Shown in pieces: positions 33,660 through 45,602 of a DNA stretch of 62,000 nt; position 1 is the first letter of the stretch, and each line of letters opens with the position of its first letter. A program made the translations under genes and the position numbers. This stretch comes from Symbiodinium natans. Taxonomy: Eukaryota > Sar > Dinophyceae > Suessiales > Symbiodiniaceae. The notes beneath the pieces were generated by a model that ran no database searches, had not been told where the DNA came from, and was given only the letters and a program-made list of their open reading frames with translations. The stretch spans positions 20,001 through 82,000 of the forward strand of contig CAJNDS010000017.1 of the NCBI GenBank assembly GCA_905221605.1, written 5' to 3'.

Positions 33660-34440
33660 CGTTTTGAAGTGCAGAAGTGTTCACATGTGTTCACTAGAGC
33701 TGGCGCAGAAGACATCGGACATGAGCGTTCAGCCGGCATGATTCGGTCTTCTCAAGTCTTCTTCCTCTCCAAATTGGGCTCTTCTGCTTAAAAGCTGAGG
33801 TGCTGCCATCTTGCGGCTACGGCTGCGGCGGTCTGGGCCAAGTCGCCTACACTAAAACCTGTACGGGATCTGCAAGTGTTGGCCGTATTGTCGACAATTG
33901 CTGATTGCTCTTGATGGCTCTTTGCTCTTGCCCACTTCTTCTTCTTGCCTTCAAACTGAGCCACATGCCGTCAGGACTGTCGTACCTCCGATCACTGCCA
34001 GCAAAGAACAAGCAAGCCCCAAGGCACTTGTATTCAACGCTTCCTCATGAGGCTGCAACATTGCCCTGTTAAAAGAGTCTAAGCCCGTCCCGGCCCGTCC
34101 CTCACTGGTATCCTTGCAAAGACATTGGATGTGGATTGGCCCCCATGACTGCTGCGTTTGGGAGCAGAAAGCCTTCAGTGCACACGTATGATGTCCGTGA
34201 CGCAAAAGCTGAGAGGCTGAGATTGGGGGAATGCGTGTGCTCCGTTTACTGTACGCGCCTTCGACTGAAACACGGATGGACAGAGTCTCAACCAGATTTG
34301 ACATCCAGGTGCTGGTGCTTTTAACATGCTTTAGCACACCCTCTGTTTGCTGAACATAGTAGGCAAAACCGGTAACTTCATGTAACAGTTCGGCGGCAGC
34401 ACATTTCGCCAGATCTGCTTGCCGGAATTTCCCTTCGGGA
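33660..34440. other. Intergenic DNA, nothing recognised
   Basis: About 0.8 kb upstream of FIS1 and beyond the 3' end of the four-repeat gene. No frame shows a conserved motif. Confidence 0.4.
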
Positions 34441-34443
34441 AAC

Positions 34444-37400
34444 TCAAGAGTCCGTGTTTACAAGCCCCAGTAGCTCCTCCCTTCTCTCGGCAGGGATGCC
34501 GTGGACGAGCTCGGCCGCACGCTCATCTGGGTACTCCAAGATCTGCATGCCTTTTCGCAAGGCTTCCAGCACTGGGCCGTCTAACGGCTTTCCGGTCAAC
34601 GTGAGCCCGCGAACCACCACAGTCACCACGTTCCGATAGTTGTGTTCTCCCAGCCTCTTAAAGGACATGGGCCTGAGCTGGGACTCTGCAAGCTTGCAGA
34701 CTGTCTCCCAGTCCTCCTGGACGCTTGCGTTCCACAGCACATGGTGCTCAACAATGAAGTCATGGTAGACACCCTCCGTATCATCAGCTGGTGCAAAGGG
34801 CTGCAGGATTTGGTACATTTTCGGATGGCCAGACAGAAGGGGATGGAAGGTGCTAAGTGGCCAGTCTGTCAATTCCATCCCCTGGCGGAGCAACGCCACG
34901 GCATCTTCGACATCTTGTGGGCTAGTCTTCCCCTGGCCAATGGCAGTAAATGACATAGCAAAACAGTTTTGGAAGTTTGCATCTCCGAGGCGCTGGCGCG
35001 CTTCGGCAGTTGTTTGCGTTTCGATGTGCTCCAAAACCTCTTCCCAATCCTGGGCTCGGTAGGCCTCCCACATCTGCTGATGATCGTCGATGATGCTGAT
35101 GGCCTTCGACTTCTTTCTTTGAAGCCTTCGTCCTGTCTGCCCCTGTGGCTTCTCTACGCCCTGGAACAACCGCAGACATTCCTCCCTCTTCTCGGCAGGG
35201 ATGCCGTGGACGAGCTCGGCCGCACGCTCATCTGGGTACTCCAAGATCTGCATGCCTTTTCGCAAGGCTTCCAGCACTGGGCCGTCTAACGGCTTTCCGG
35301 TCAACGTGAGCCCGCGAACCACCACAGTCACCACGTTCCGATAGTTGTGTTCTCCCAGCCTCTTAAAGGACATGGGCCTGAGCTGGGACTCTGCAAGCTT
35401 GCAGACTGTCTCCCAGTCCTCCTGGACGCTTGCGTTCCACAGCACATGGTGCTCAACAATGAAGTCATGGTAAGCACCCTCCTCCTCTGCTTCACGGCCC
35501 CCCCACCAAGAAAGCCAGTACTCTCCAAGGGTCATGTCAGTCATGGGAGCCAAGCGTCGGGTGATGCTTTGCACGTACCAATCAAACTCGGTTTCGCCAT
35601 GCCAGTGGTCCCCTGGAAAAGCGGCGTTTCCCCCTTTGAACTCCGCACTCCAGTTCTCAGACTGGAACATTGGATGGTCAGTCTTCTTTATCAGCTGGGC
35701 GAAATCGAAGCGGTCTTGAAATTGGCTCTCATACAAGTGATGCGTTTCATGGAACATCCAGAAGAGCCGATGATGGCGCGTCCATACTACGCCCTCATCC
35801 TTTGGCATCGGCTTGCAGATGACGAACCATGACTTTAAAAACGACCCACAAATGACTGAAGTGACGAATTGCCAACCTCGAAGCCCCAAAAAACACAGAA
35901 GCTCTCAAACTTTGAACTAGCATGTCTCGTCGGACATAGGGCCCTGAGAAACCTGTGACATCCGCCTCTCTGCAATGCCATTGCTTGGAGCTGAACTCTC
36001 TCTGCCAGTTCGTTGTGAAAGGCGTATTAGTGCTAAAGTCTGAGTGGCTTGGTAGGCTGGCCTGCCCTTGAAAGCTCTGTGGTTGATCGTGCCGGTGGCA
36101 ATCCCCCCCACGGTGATCGGCACTTTGGCCTACAGGAGGCTCGTGAATAGTTATGAACCATTACTTCACTTGGCAAATACTTCACAAACATTTCGAATAT
36201 GTCTTAGACGCGCAAACGTGCCTCACAGGGACGGCCAGCAGGAAAAAGCAGGTGGAATGCCAGCACATCTGAGTCCCCTCCTTTTTCCTCGCGAACGGGA
36301 AAGTCGGCTATTGCTCGGATGGCGCTGTCGTGTTTTTAGGTGGTGCATACAGCATAGCATGCAACATTCCAGGAGTGCTCTTAAAGCATCATCAACAGGA
36401 CCGAAGCAGCTACTCAGTAGCAGCTACTACTGTACCCAATGAGTGGTCAGGTGAACAGTGAGCTTGATTGATATCCAAGACTCCAACTGAACAAAATACC
36501 CAGATGCACCAAGGACACCGCGAGACTTCAAAAAAGGAAAAAGATCTGCACTTACATTCCAAGCACCAGTAACGCTACTCGGGGGCACTCCTTTCTAAAC
36601 CGCAAGACGTGGTTCTTGTTAACAACCCCAGTTAGTGTCTTACGGTCAGACAGCATGAAATATGAATCTGCCGTTGGCAATTGGTGAAGATTGAACATAG
36701 ACTGGGACTTGCTAATAACTAATGTTGTGGGCAGGTGTTGAGCTTCCTGTGGCCAATGCCAAACGCAGGGACCCGCAACAAAACGGAGAAAGGGAGAGCA
36801 GAGGGAGAGCCATCAGACAAAACACCCCTGCCTTCACATAGCCTTCTTCCCACTTCTGCACGGCAGACATGAACTCTGGTGTTCCAAAGTCAGTGTGGGA
36901 AATGCAACGCTTGTACTTGGAATCCCAGAGTGGATTCTGAGCCTTGGTCAACACCTCCCAGCAGTCTTCAACAAGAATCGGCTCGAACCCAACACTGAAA
37001 GTACTGCCAGTACTGTCATTGAGGAAGCACATGGCATCGCTGAAGAGTCGCCAGTCCCGCATGACATCTGGCACGGTAACTGTTTTGAGAATGTCCTTAT
37101 CCCAACTTGTGACGCCAGCATCCAGCTCCGTCCCCTCATCATCCACAACAACTTTCATGTGCGAGCTTTTCAGGAGAACGAGGGCCACCTTGCCAACAAC
37201 GTTTGGTTTCTTGCCCGACTTTCGCCACTGCAAAGCATACCACAGGGCAAGAAGGTCCCCTGCATCGTAGGCGTCTGGAGCCTTGTGAAGCTTCAAGTAC
37301 TTCTCCAACAAACCCAAGGCCTTCTCTTCCAAACCTGAACGCCGCAGCACGCTTCACGACCAGCATGTGCCAAAAGAGGCAAGACGCTATGTGACGCAAG

Positions 37401-38309
37401 CAACGTCGACAGCATTCAAAACATTCCATCCAAGCCCCCTAAATAACCCCTCTAAACCCACCTAACTTGAACTTAAACCCTCGCTGCACACCTCCTGAAA
37501 CGAGATCCCCAATTTAGCTGCAGCCCCAAGGCCGTCCGCAATGCATGCTCGAGCTACAGACAAGACGACGGCACCCAGGGATTTGGAATCTCCGTCAATG
37601 ACTCCGAGTAACAGGTCTGCCTGAGCCTGGGATTTTGAATCTTTGGAAAGGATATCGACTTATTTGGACTCACAATGACACAATGCTCTGCACATCTGCA
37701 AAGGGTGCAGGACGTTCCTTTTGCCTCCGGGCCCTTGGCGGCAAACTCCGGAAACAGTGCCTTCATGAACCCCTCGAGAACCTGGGAGGTGCTTGTTTTG
37801 TCTCGACAAGTCCCGAAAACAGTTGAAATAGATCACAATTCATCACAACTCAAAACCATCAAAACCATCTTCGTTGTATGGGCAAAGAATGGCAAAAGAA
37901 GCCACGAAAGTCTTATTGAACTTCTCTGAAGTTAACGCCGCTCCCGAGCAACCAGTGTCCTCTTCGGGTGATCCATCACAAAGCTCGCTGCCTTTGTTGC
38001 CCTCCACTTAGCCACTTCTACGCTTCGGCAGAGAACTGCGACTGCTTCTTCTACATCTCTGGGGCTTTCTTGAGCGTGGCCAATAGCACCCACAGCAAAT
38101 CGGATGCAGTTCTGATAATTGGTTTCTCCAAGGGCAGCGAGCGCGCCGGCAGAGGTTTGGGAAGCAACGCTCTGATAGGCTTCTGCCCACCTGGTGTTCG
38201 TGAAAGCTTCATAATACTTCTGGTGCTCTTTGATGTACTCCTCTTGAGTCAAGTCCCGACACGTGGACCAGGAACTGGGAGGTGAAGGAACTGAGGCGCC
38301 CGTTCCCAT
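34444..38309 (-). CDS. Four-repeat protein of unknown family with myristoylation-type N-terminus, 3 exons
   Basis: Exons 38309-37937, 37334-36832 and 35811-34444 (stop) join in phase (GT-AG, then GC-AG) to about 747 residues. The start MGTGASVP has Gly2 and Ser6, the N-myristoylation pattern. A ~100-residue unit occurs four times: once in exon 1, three times in exon 3. Shared features are W-x-A...(D/R)W...V, Q...LG-x-x-N-(Y/F)-x-N, a hydrophobic VVVRGL/AIGQGK stretch, then P-x-x-V-(E/L)-x-A-x-x-x-L(R/C)-(Q/K/R)-(G/S). Copies 2 and 4 are nearly identical; copies 1 and 3 resemble each other more. Exon 2 is Leu/Lys-rich then acidic; exon 3 opens with an aromatic/His segment (HHRLFWMFHETHH). I recognise no family. 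The repeats look alpha-helical, so a membrane-tethered scaffold is a guess. A trans-splice acceptor TTTGGTTCCAG lies roughly 40-50 bases upstream of the ATG. Confidence 0.75.
34474..35487. repeat. Near-identical ~308-bp intragenic direct duplication
   Basis: Bases ~34474-34782 and ~35179-35487 are almost identical, offset 705 bp. They encode repeat copies 4 and 2 of the four-repeat protein. Matches include silent positions throughout, which points to very recent duplication or gene conversion inside the exon. Confidence 0.93.
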
Positions 38310-38541
38310 GGTCGAGGCAAGGCCCAGGCAAAAGGGCGAAGCTCGCTGGAACCAAATGAGGCACATCAACTGCAATGAGATCAAAGAACCAACCCGAACC
38401 AATGCAAATCAATGCAACCGAGGAATTCGAACCAGGCAGGACCTAGGGGAGTGGGGAGAGGGGGTCAGGGTGCCCAGACAACATGCAAAGCCTCCTCTTT
38501 TCTCGCAAAACGATGGGCGCATCTTGGCCACGGATATGAGG

Positions 38542-38811
38542 TCAATCCTTGATCTTGATGCGCGCGTCGAGCTGTACATAGTTGCACTCCTGACATAAAT
38601 CTCCCACATGTTTGAAAGCAAGCCCTTTGCAATGAGGCCCCCCCTCACGTTCCCTTATGAGCTTGGCCTGTTGAGGCATGACATTGACCATAACCAGAGG
38701 TGTGCCAGCTTCGATTGCTGCCTTCACACGCCTTGATTTCTGCACCACATCACAGAAAGCTGCAGACTCTGACATGTCCCTCTGTGCCTCAATCCGCGCA
38801 CACGGCAACAC
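38542..38811 (-). CDS. Possible last exon of an unidentified gene
   Basis: A minus frame ending in TGA at 38544-38542 reads with coding-like composition: AAFCDVVQKSRRVKAAIEAG, then TPLVMVNVMPQQAKLIRERE, and a Cys/His-containing end (HCKG...GDLCQECNYVQ). Neighbouring frames are poor. No family recognised. Two other plausible minus-strand exons (40148-39912 and 40565-40188) lie upstream and could belong to the same gene, but I could not join them. Confidence 0.35.
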   Translation of the reverse strand: MLPCARIEAQRDMSESAAFCDVVQKSRRVKAAIEAGTPLVMVNVMPQQAKLIREREGGPHCKGLAFKHVGDLCQECNYVQLDARIKIKD

Positions 38812-39164
38812 ACGGCAGCATGCGGCAGCTCAACTGTCACCAAGGGGCTCTGTTGATCTAGACTCCCCCTCGAAGTCCGCAAAAAATGCATCAGATTCCT
38901 TTCGAACGTAATACCTCATTGCATATTGGGAATGGCAGACGCTCGTGACTGCGCAAATTCTTATGGTGGCAGAATCTCGTAAGAGATATGCAGAATACAT
39001 GCAAAGAGCACGGGACAATTTTGTGCAAAAGAAACAAGCCTCACAAACATTCAAAAACCTCAACGGCCATGAAGCCGAGCCAGTTGGGGGCCCAAGGATG
39101 GCCAGACCATGGGCGGCCGATGCAAATGGAAGTTGTCAATGACCTGACTTGTCACATTGTCACA

Positions 39165-39192
39165 TTGAGAGAGAGAGAGAGAGAGAGAGAGA
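39165..39192. repeat. (GA)n microsatellite
   Basis: About 14 GA units. Confidence 0.9.
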
Positions 39193-39911
39193 CAAACAAG
39201 TTTAGTCACGAGCCACGACTCCCGCGTTGGCTTCATCTTGGCCAAACCTTTTCCCTTGCCGTGCGAGCTTGTTCTTGCCTAGGCCTGGTGGCCTGGCCGT
39301 TGACCCCGGGCTTTGTCTCGGGTCCCTGCTGAGCAACTTCTGGGGACACCGCCACTGGCTCGAAGCTCGGCTTGGCATGCGTTTGTAGCTCTGGCTGGGC
39401 TATGGCTCTCGAAGGGCCTCCATGTTCGCCTTCCTGGCATCGTTTCGTTTCGGATGGTTGTGAAGGCTGGATGCCCAAGAGCTCTAAAGACCGCAGGCTT
39501 TTCTGTGCCCGTTGCAACTGGGGTTTTGCAGCCTGACCAGCATTGACCAGCCTGTCAGCTGGCAAATGCTGGCAAAAGGCGCAGGAGAACCTATAGGTTG
39601 GCTTCGAAGCATTTGGGCTCTTTCCCAGCTGGCAAAGACCCTGCGCTTCCATTTCCTGGCGTGCGCGGTTGGCGGACTTTCGGCGAAGCGCCTGGGGTCT
39701 GTGACCCCAAGAACCTTAACGAGTCTGGTCGTGGCTTTTGCCTGAGTTCTTCAATTTAGGCCAGGCTTTTGGGGCTTCGCTGACCTGTGCCACAAGGCCC
39801 CAAAAGCCGGTCTATAAAAACCACCAAAGCACCCAACACTGAGGAGAGGAAAAGAGCGGAGAGACGTCTAGATGCCCTAAGGTACAACCGAGCTTGGCAC
39901 CTCTACCAACT

Positions 39912-40148
39912 TCACAGCGACCCCAGGTAGCTCCACATTATTTCACAAAGCTCAGGCGTAGCTTGCCCAAAAAATATGAAATCTGCAGAACGACTGCATC
40001 CGTTTATAGGTCTCTGCATCCAGCCGGCCTTGAGCACGGAAGGGTGCCAAACCACCACCAGGACCTGCCGACCGCCGAAGCCGCTCAGCACGAAGCGCAG
40101 GCTCTCCCCGAGTGAGTTCACGCCGTAGACGTCCTCCGTGGACTTCAC
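39912..40148 (-). CDS. Possible exon, unrecognised
   Basis: The first half of this minus frame (TEDVYGVNSLGESLRF, then VLSGFGGRQVLVVVW) looks like protein: one amphipathic and one beta-like hydrophobic stretch. The second half looks intronic. No family recognised. Confidence 0.3.
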   Translation of the reverse strand: MKSTEDVYGVNSLGESLRFVLSGFGGRQVLVVVWHPSVLKAGWMQRPINGCSRSADFIFFGQATPELCEIMWSYLGSL

Positions 40149-40187
40149 ATGACTTCACCCTTGACTTCACCCTACTTCCATCAACTT

Positions 40188-40565
40188 TCATCCGCACTTT
40201 CCCACGCTCCAAAACAACTTTCCAGCTGTTGCGCCGCAAGCACGTGCAAACTGCAGGCAAGGCTCATTGATGAAAAGGACACACTTGCCTTCTGGCTGGT
40301 GGAAACCCATCATGTGTGCCGCCTGGATGTCCGTGCGGCCGCAAATGTACTGGTACTGCTTGCCTCGGCACTTGAAAGCTTTATAAACTTTAGCAGGCAT
40401 GTCGGAGCCGCATGTGGGGGACGGGCAGAGGGAACTAAAGCAGCGTGCCCAGAAGATTCCGGCTTTGGGAGAACGGGAAGGCAGCCCGGAAGTGGACTTT
40501 TTCGCGAGCCGCGGACGTGCTCCGAGGCCCAAAAAAACATGGACATGCAGAGCATGGTTTGGCAC
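40188..40565 (-). CDS. Possible exon, unrecognised
   Basis: The best part reads SDMPAKVYKAFKCRGKQYQY, then ICGRTDIQAAHMMGFHQPEG and KCVLFINEP, with two Cys and several aromatics. The other frames hold stops. No family recognised; it may belong with 39912-40148 and 38542-38811. Confidence 0.3.
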   Translation of the reverse strand: MPNHALHVHVFLGLGARPRLAKKSTSGLPSRSPKAGIFWARCFSSLCPSPTCGSDMPAKVYKAFKCRGKQYQYICGRTDIQAAHMMGFHQPEGKCVLFINEPCLQFARACGATAGKLFWSVGKCG

Positions 40566-41194
40566 AGCCCTTGGAGATGCATCAGAGGTCAGAGCCTTAA
40601 CTCACCCGCGCATGGTTTGGATGCAGCCCTGAGAGATGTATTGTTCACCCGTGCACGGTTTGGATGCTGTTTTTTGATCCTGAGCTGTCGGGGCGCTTAG
40701 CCTAAGCGCCGCGCGGAGTCCATGCGGGGGACGCCCCCCAATTTGCACCACCCGCAGCTGGACCCCCTCCCCACACCTGTTGTTCAACCTTACGGTAGGT
40801 AATCGGCTAGCTTGCAAGGGCCAGCTTTCGTGATCCGCCACAACTCGCTCACAACTCGAAGCAGAGCAAGTCGCAGCACTTTGCATCAATGGATGGTCAT
40901 AGTAGAGACACCTTCTGGCATTTCTTCCAAGAATATGTGCAGGTACTGGATGTATTCGAACCTCGGCCAGTTTCAACATGTTTCAACTTCAACGGAGGAG
41001 CGGTCGGTCATGAATTTCATGAATTCTTTATGCCGTTAGGCAGGCAGGGGACGCAGAGCAACCGTAAAGGGGAACGCGGTTCTCGCAGCCCTTTGCAAAG
41101 GTTCCCAGAACTTCTCGCATAAAGCGCATCTCCTGCCAAGCTTGACACTCCACAACTCGACAGTCAAGATGTCAAAAAAGCCAACTCAAGCCAT

Positions 41195-41557
41195 TCAAAC
41201 AAGCAGCTTGGCCAAGCTCGTAAACCCTGGACAACATGGATGACTATTGAGTACTGCCGTATGCAAGTCTGCAGCAGAAGGGTCACTCCAAAGCAGGACG
41301 TGACGTAAAGACGCCTGCGATGCTCGAATGGGTTCGATGTCACCGATGACTGGAGGCAGGTTCATCTTCAATCCGCGGACCACGACCATGTGCATTCCTC
41401 GGAGACTGACATACCGCATCCGCCGACCCTCCCCGACAGACTGCAGCCTTATACACTTCGCAGCTTCGCGGAGCCTTGAACATCGTCCCCACCGAATCCC
41501 CACTTCTCTCCGCAAGATTGCAGGTGCCAAGTGGCCTGGTTTAGCTTCTCCAGCCAA
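41195..41557 (-). CDS. Possible exon with faint likeness to the four-repeat unit
   Basis: The minus frame contains RMRYVSLRGMHMVVVRGLKM followed by NLPPVIGDIEPIRASQASLR. The MVVVRGL stretch recalls VVVRGL in copies 2 and 4 of the gene at 34444-38309, but the W and LG-x-x-N marks are not seen, so the relation is doubtful. Confidence 0.25.
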   Translation of the reverse strand: MAGEAKPGHLAPAILRREVGIRWGRCSRLREAAKCIRLQSVGEGRRMRYVSLRGMHMVVVRGLKMNLPPVIGDIEPIRASQASLRHVLLWSDPSAADLHTAVLNSHPCCPGFTSLAKLLV

Positions 41558-41639
41558 GAACTTGGAAGCCCTCTCCTTGACAATTTCTGCCGCGTGCTGA
41601 GACGCTTCACATTTTGCCTACTATCCCTCTGTGTCTGCT

Positions 41640-41719
41640 TCTCTCTCTCGCGCGCTCTCTCTCTCTCTCTCTCTCCTCTCGCTCTCCTCTCGCTCTCCTC
41701 TCGCTCTCCTCTCCCTCTC

Positions 41720-41750
<31 letters not shown>

Positions 41751-41815
41751 GCTCGCTCTCTTTCTCTCTCTTCCTTCCTTCCTTCCTTCCTTCCTTCCTT
41801 CCTTCCTTCCACTGC
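41640..41815. repeat. (CT)n, CTCTCG and (TTCC)n compound microsatellite
   Basis: A pyrimidine strand of about 175 bp: CT repeats, then CGCTCTCCTCT units, then TTCC repeats. Confidence 0.95.
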
Positions 41816-41903
41816 ACTTAACCCCGTAGGAGGTCGCCCTCACGGGCGTGCTCCAGAGGTCATCAGGGAATCGGGATATCGAGTGAAACTGCAAGGAGGC
41901 TAC

Positions 41904-42851
41904 CTATGTCCACAGGCTCGACACCAAGTTATTGAGGGTAAGGGTGGTCCACAGCCAACCTTTGGGATATACAGCAGGTGCCTGGTGGTGTACAACTGTG
42001 ACGGTGCTTTGCTGCTTAGGTGACCAGGCCGCTCCCTGAGGCCAGTGTTCGTGGATTGCTTCTGTAAGTTGCATGGCTGGTTGCTCCACAAGGGGCATGG
42101 TGTTCTGGATAACTTGCACCGCTTGGTGAAGGTGTGTGGTGGGGGGTGGATTGGGGTTGGTCCCGTGGGTTTCCACTGCTCCATGCGATAGTCCCAGAAC
42201 ATCCGCTGCACATCCGGTGACACTTGGTGGTGTTGGTTCGCTGGGGGGGTTTGGCGGCCTGTTAGGTTGTGGCGGACTCCAGGCTGGGGCCCTGGCAACG
42301 AGGTGTTGGGCTGCTGCTGCTTGCCTGTTAGCTCTGCAAGGCGCTGCAGTTGCTCTGTTGAGCGGGGTCGAGGTCGTCAGTGTTGTTCTCCCCTGAGCCG
42401 ACGGACGATCTGGGTGACAATGTGGTGGGCGTGTGCACACCGCTAAATATGGGCCTCCGGGGAGTTGGTGTGGTGTTTCCGGGGCATCATGGATGTGTCG
42501 CGTCCATAGGTGTGTGGTGTCGGTTTCCTGGCACAGCAAACCTGTGGTACCTGGTGGCAGGGTGTGGGTTGGTTGGTGGCTTGGGTCTGGGTTCGGTGGG
42601 TTTGGTAGTGCTGTCACTTCTAGACACCAGCCTCCGCTGTGTTCTTCGAAAGAGATCTTTGTGGCTGGATCTTGCGGTAGGCTGGGTGGCACCGGTCCAT
42701 CATAAGCTGGTGCTCCATCTGCTGGTGTGGTGTGGTTGTGGTTCTGGGCGTTCTGGCTAGGCCTGGTTGTTTGTGGCAGGTGTGTGTTGGGTATCGGTGC
42801 GTGGTTGGCGGTGTCCGCTAAGTAGTTCAGCCCAATCGGTGCCATCATCAT
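41904..42851 (-). CDS. Pro/His/Thr-rich 315-codon ORF, doubtful
   Basis: A long open frame of low complexity with no domain. The plus strand here is strongly G/T-biased, which removes stop codons from one minus frame, so the length can arise from composition. It lies between pyrimidine microsatellites. A second Pro-rich frame overlaps at 43134-42757. It may be a decayed Gag-like ORF, or no gene at all. Confidence 0.2.
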   Translation of the reverse strand: MMMAPIGLNYLADTANHAPIPNTHLPQTTRPSQNAQNHNHTTPADGAPAYDGPVPPSLPQDPATKISFEEHSGGWCLEVTALPNPPNPDPSHQPTHTLPPGTTGLLCQETDTTHLWTRHIHDAPETPHQLPGGPYLAVCTRPPHCHPDRPSAQGRTTLTTSTPLNRATAAPCRANRQAAAAQHLVARAPAWSPPQPNRPPNPPSEPTPPSVTGCAADVLGLSHGAVETHGTNPNPPPTTHLHQAVQVIQNTMPLVEQPAMQLTEAIHEHWPQGAAWSPKQQSTVTVVHHQAPAVYPKGWLWTTLTLNNLVSSLWT

Positions 42852-42994
42852 TGTGTGTGGGTTTAGGGTGAGGTGCGGTTGTGATCCATCGTTCTCCTGG
42901 TCGTCCGCCAGCAGGCTGGATGCGCTTGGATCTGGTGATGATTAGGTTTTGGTATTGTTGTCGAATGGTATGCCCCTGGCCGAGCGCCCCTGGC

Positions 42995-43242
42995 CTCTCT
43001 CTCTCTCCCTCTCTCTCTTTCTCCACACGCTTAGCCCCCCCCGAAAGGAGAGCTGCCCCGGAGGGCGCGCACGTCCCAGATGTCATGCGAGACGGCCGCG
43101 TTTTGCGGCCCGGCTGGGGTGGGGTTTCTGTCACAAAATGGGCAAGGGGCCTCTCTCTCTTTCTCTCTCTTTTTCTCTCTATCTCTCTCTCTCTCTCTCT
43201 TTCTCTTCTTCTGCCCAGCGTAGAGCCCCGAAGGACCCCCTC

Positions 43243-43284
<42 letters not shown>

Positions 43285-43345
43285 TCATTTTCTTCTGACG
43301 AGCATGCCAGGGGCAGGAACTCGCTCTCTCTCTCTCTCTCTCTCC
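42995..43345. repeat. Cluster of (CT)n microsatellites separated by similar GC-rich spacers
   Basis: Four CT tracts (about 42995, 43150, 43235 and 43325) are each followed by related spacers containing CCCCGAAGG/CCCCCGAAAGG and GAGCTGCCCC, so this is a higher-order repeat rather than independent microsatellites. Confidence 0.8.
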
Positions 43346-44859
43346 GCCCGCGTGGCCCCCGAAGGGGAGCTGCCCCGAAGGTCTGTTGTGCCATGGCCAC
43401 GCTTTTCGTGGGTGGCTTTGTAGCAGTGGTGAAGTTGAGGAACACACCGTATGAAAGAGACAAGGGAGTACAATTGGGGGCTTCCGTGCTGTTCACTTCA
43501 CCGTCTGTTGGTGAGACGTGACGCTGGTTGGTGCCCGCCTTCTCTCCAGCTCTCCTCGAGTTTTCCCTGCAACTGCCGGAGTTGGAAGTTGGAAACGCCA
43601 AGGCGCGCTGAGGTGGACAAGGATCTCCCTCAAGTCCTGCTCCGTTTCACCTGAGAGCACTGCTCCGAGCACCGCACTATTGACCCTAAACCGAATGCTG
43701 GGCCAAAGGCAGCCACTCGAAGCTCACTAGCAGTGAATGGCGGGCTCTCCTAGATGCACCTGTCAAAACTTCCCAAGTGGCAAATGCACATCCGCTGGTG
43801 CTCGGCAACGACATCATAGAATTGTGTGTTGTAGAGCACCTCGACAAATCTCGACAAGTTCGGCCAGGGCTGCGCCGCTAGTGCAGCTAGTGATTCAGAC
43901 TAAGATCAACTAGGTGTCGTACTCAGGTCTTATAGCGTTCTCAGACGTGGCCCGACAGCCAATCGCATGCCCTAGGTTTCGCAAGAGCCCTCAGACTCCT
44001 CAGCCTCAGCATACCTCAGCACTTCAGCCTGAAGCCTTCAGCATGGAACCTGCGACAAGAATTGCAAATGGCAGCTTGAGCCGGAGCACGTGTTCCTGCT
44101 CCTTTGTTGCCACCAGGTTGTCCTCAATGGCCCAGGCCTGAAGAGGTCGAAGACACGCCCCCCACACACATGTTTTTGGAGCGACAGTTGGAGCAACTGT
44201 GCGCTGCCTCTCAAGACGCCTCTCTCGTTTCACGCTCACCATCGCTCAGTGGGTCCGTTCTTTGCCATCCCACTGCCATCTCAGAAATGCCTTGTTGTTG
44301 AAGAGGAAGACGGTTGTCAACGAATTGGCCGACTTGCCTTTGTGCACGACATCATTGAAACTCAAAGAGAAGTCGCCATGGGCATTTTACATCACCAGCC
44401 ATTGCCAAATTGCGCCAGATTGCCTTCCATCAGGTGCAGCGTCAACTCCGTCCCTCCATTGAGCCTGCATGCTCCATCCTCGACAGGATTTGGCGCATGC
44501 AGACATGTGCAGAAGCTCTCTCAAAGAAGCTTCAAAGGGCGAAGGCGATGTCGTCCATGGAATCATGTGGGCTCCACCTCTGGCAGAAGCCTTGTAATCC
44601 TACTGTTGTAGGCAAGGGATGGGCGGGGGGGGTGCGACGGGTGGAGCGGTTGGGTGGCGAGATTGGTCTTCCGGGAGCTGCGGTTGCAACCAAGGGTCAC
44701 CGATGAAGAAGTTGTAGACGCTCTTCCTTAGAAAGATTGATACGTTACGAGTGCACAGGTCTGGTCAGCATTGCGTTGAAAAGACCAAGCCGCTTCTTTG
44801 CCAATTCTTCTACAGTGATGACCTGCTCTTGGAGAGAGAGGGTGTGAGGGCAAAAAGGC

Positions 44860-45356
44860 ATGTCAAGGGGGCAAAGGCAAAGCCTGGTTGAGCTTCGACA
44901 TGATGTGCCCTTCAGTCAGCAGCACTTGCCGCAAAAGAGCATTCAAGATCTTTGGGAAAGTTTGGCGACATCATTTGTTGAGGTGCGGGCCGATACTGGC
45001 ATCACGCAGCATGGCGAGGCCATCAGCGTCGGTGAGAAGAGAAGTGCCCTCGCAAGAACACTCAAGCGCTTCACTCAGTGCATCATCATACCAGAGAAGG
45101 AGACAGAGTTTGTGAGTGTGCGGCTCAAATGTGACTATCCCAAGCTGCCCTCTCAAAATTAAAAGAAGCTCGGGGACCTCTGAAACAACCGTGGCCATAA
45201 GGACGGAGACCTCAGTGGGCATTTCACTCTTGGCTTGCATCACAAAGTGAGTGTCGCGACCAGGCATAGGCATCTGAACTTTGTTCCTGCGCCTGGGTCT
45301 CAGGCCGTCAGACCCGTGTCGTAGTAGTTCTTCACCTGCGTAAAGCCGCGAGAGAG
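44860..45356 (-). CDS. Possible two-exon piece of an unidentified gene
   Basis: Minus frame from about 45356 to 44971: [16 protein letters not shown], then [20 protein letters not shown], then [20 protein letters not shown] and [20 protein letters not shown]. This has strong protein-like composition and no low complexity. A following stretch reads [20 protein letters not shown] down to about 44870. A CA/CT microsatellite bounds it upstream. No family recognised; an internal intron near [12 protein letters not shown] is possible. Confidence 0.4.
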
Positions 45357-45364
45357 CAAGTGCT

Positions 45365-45602
<238 letters not shown>

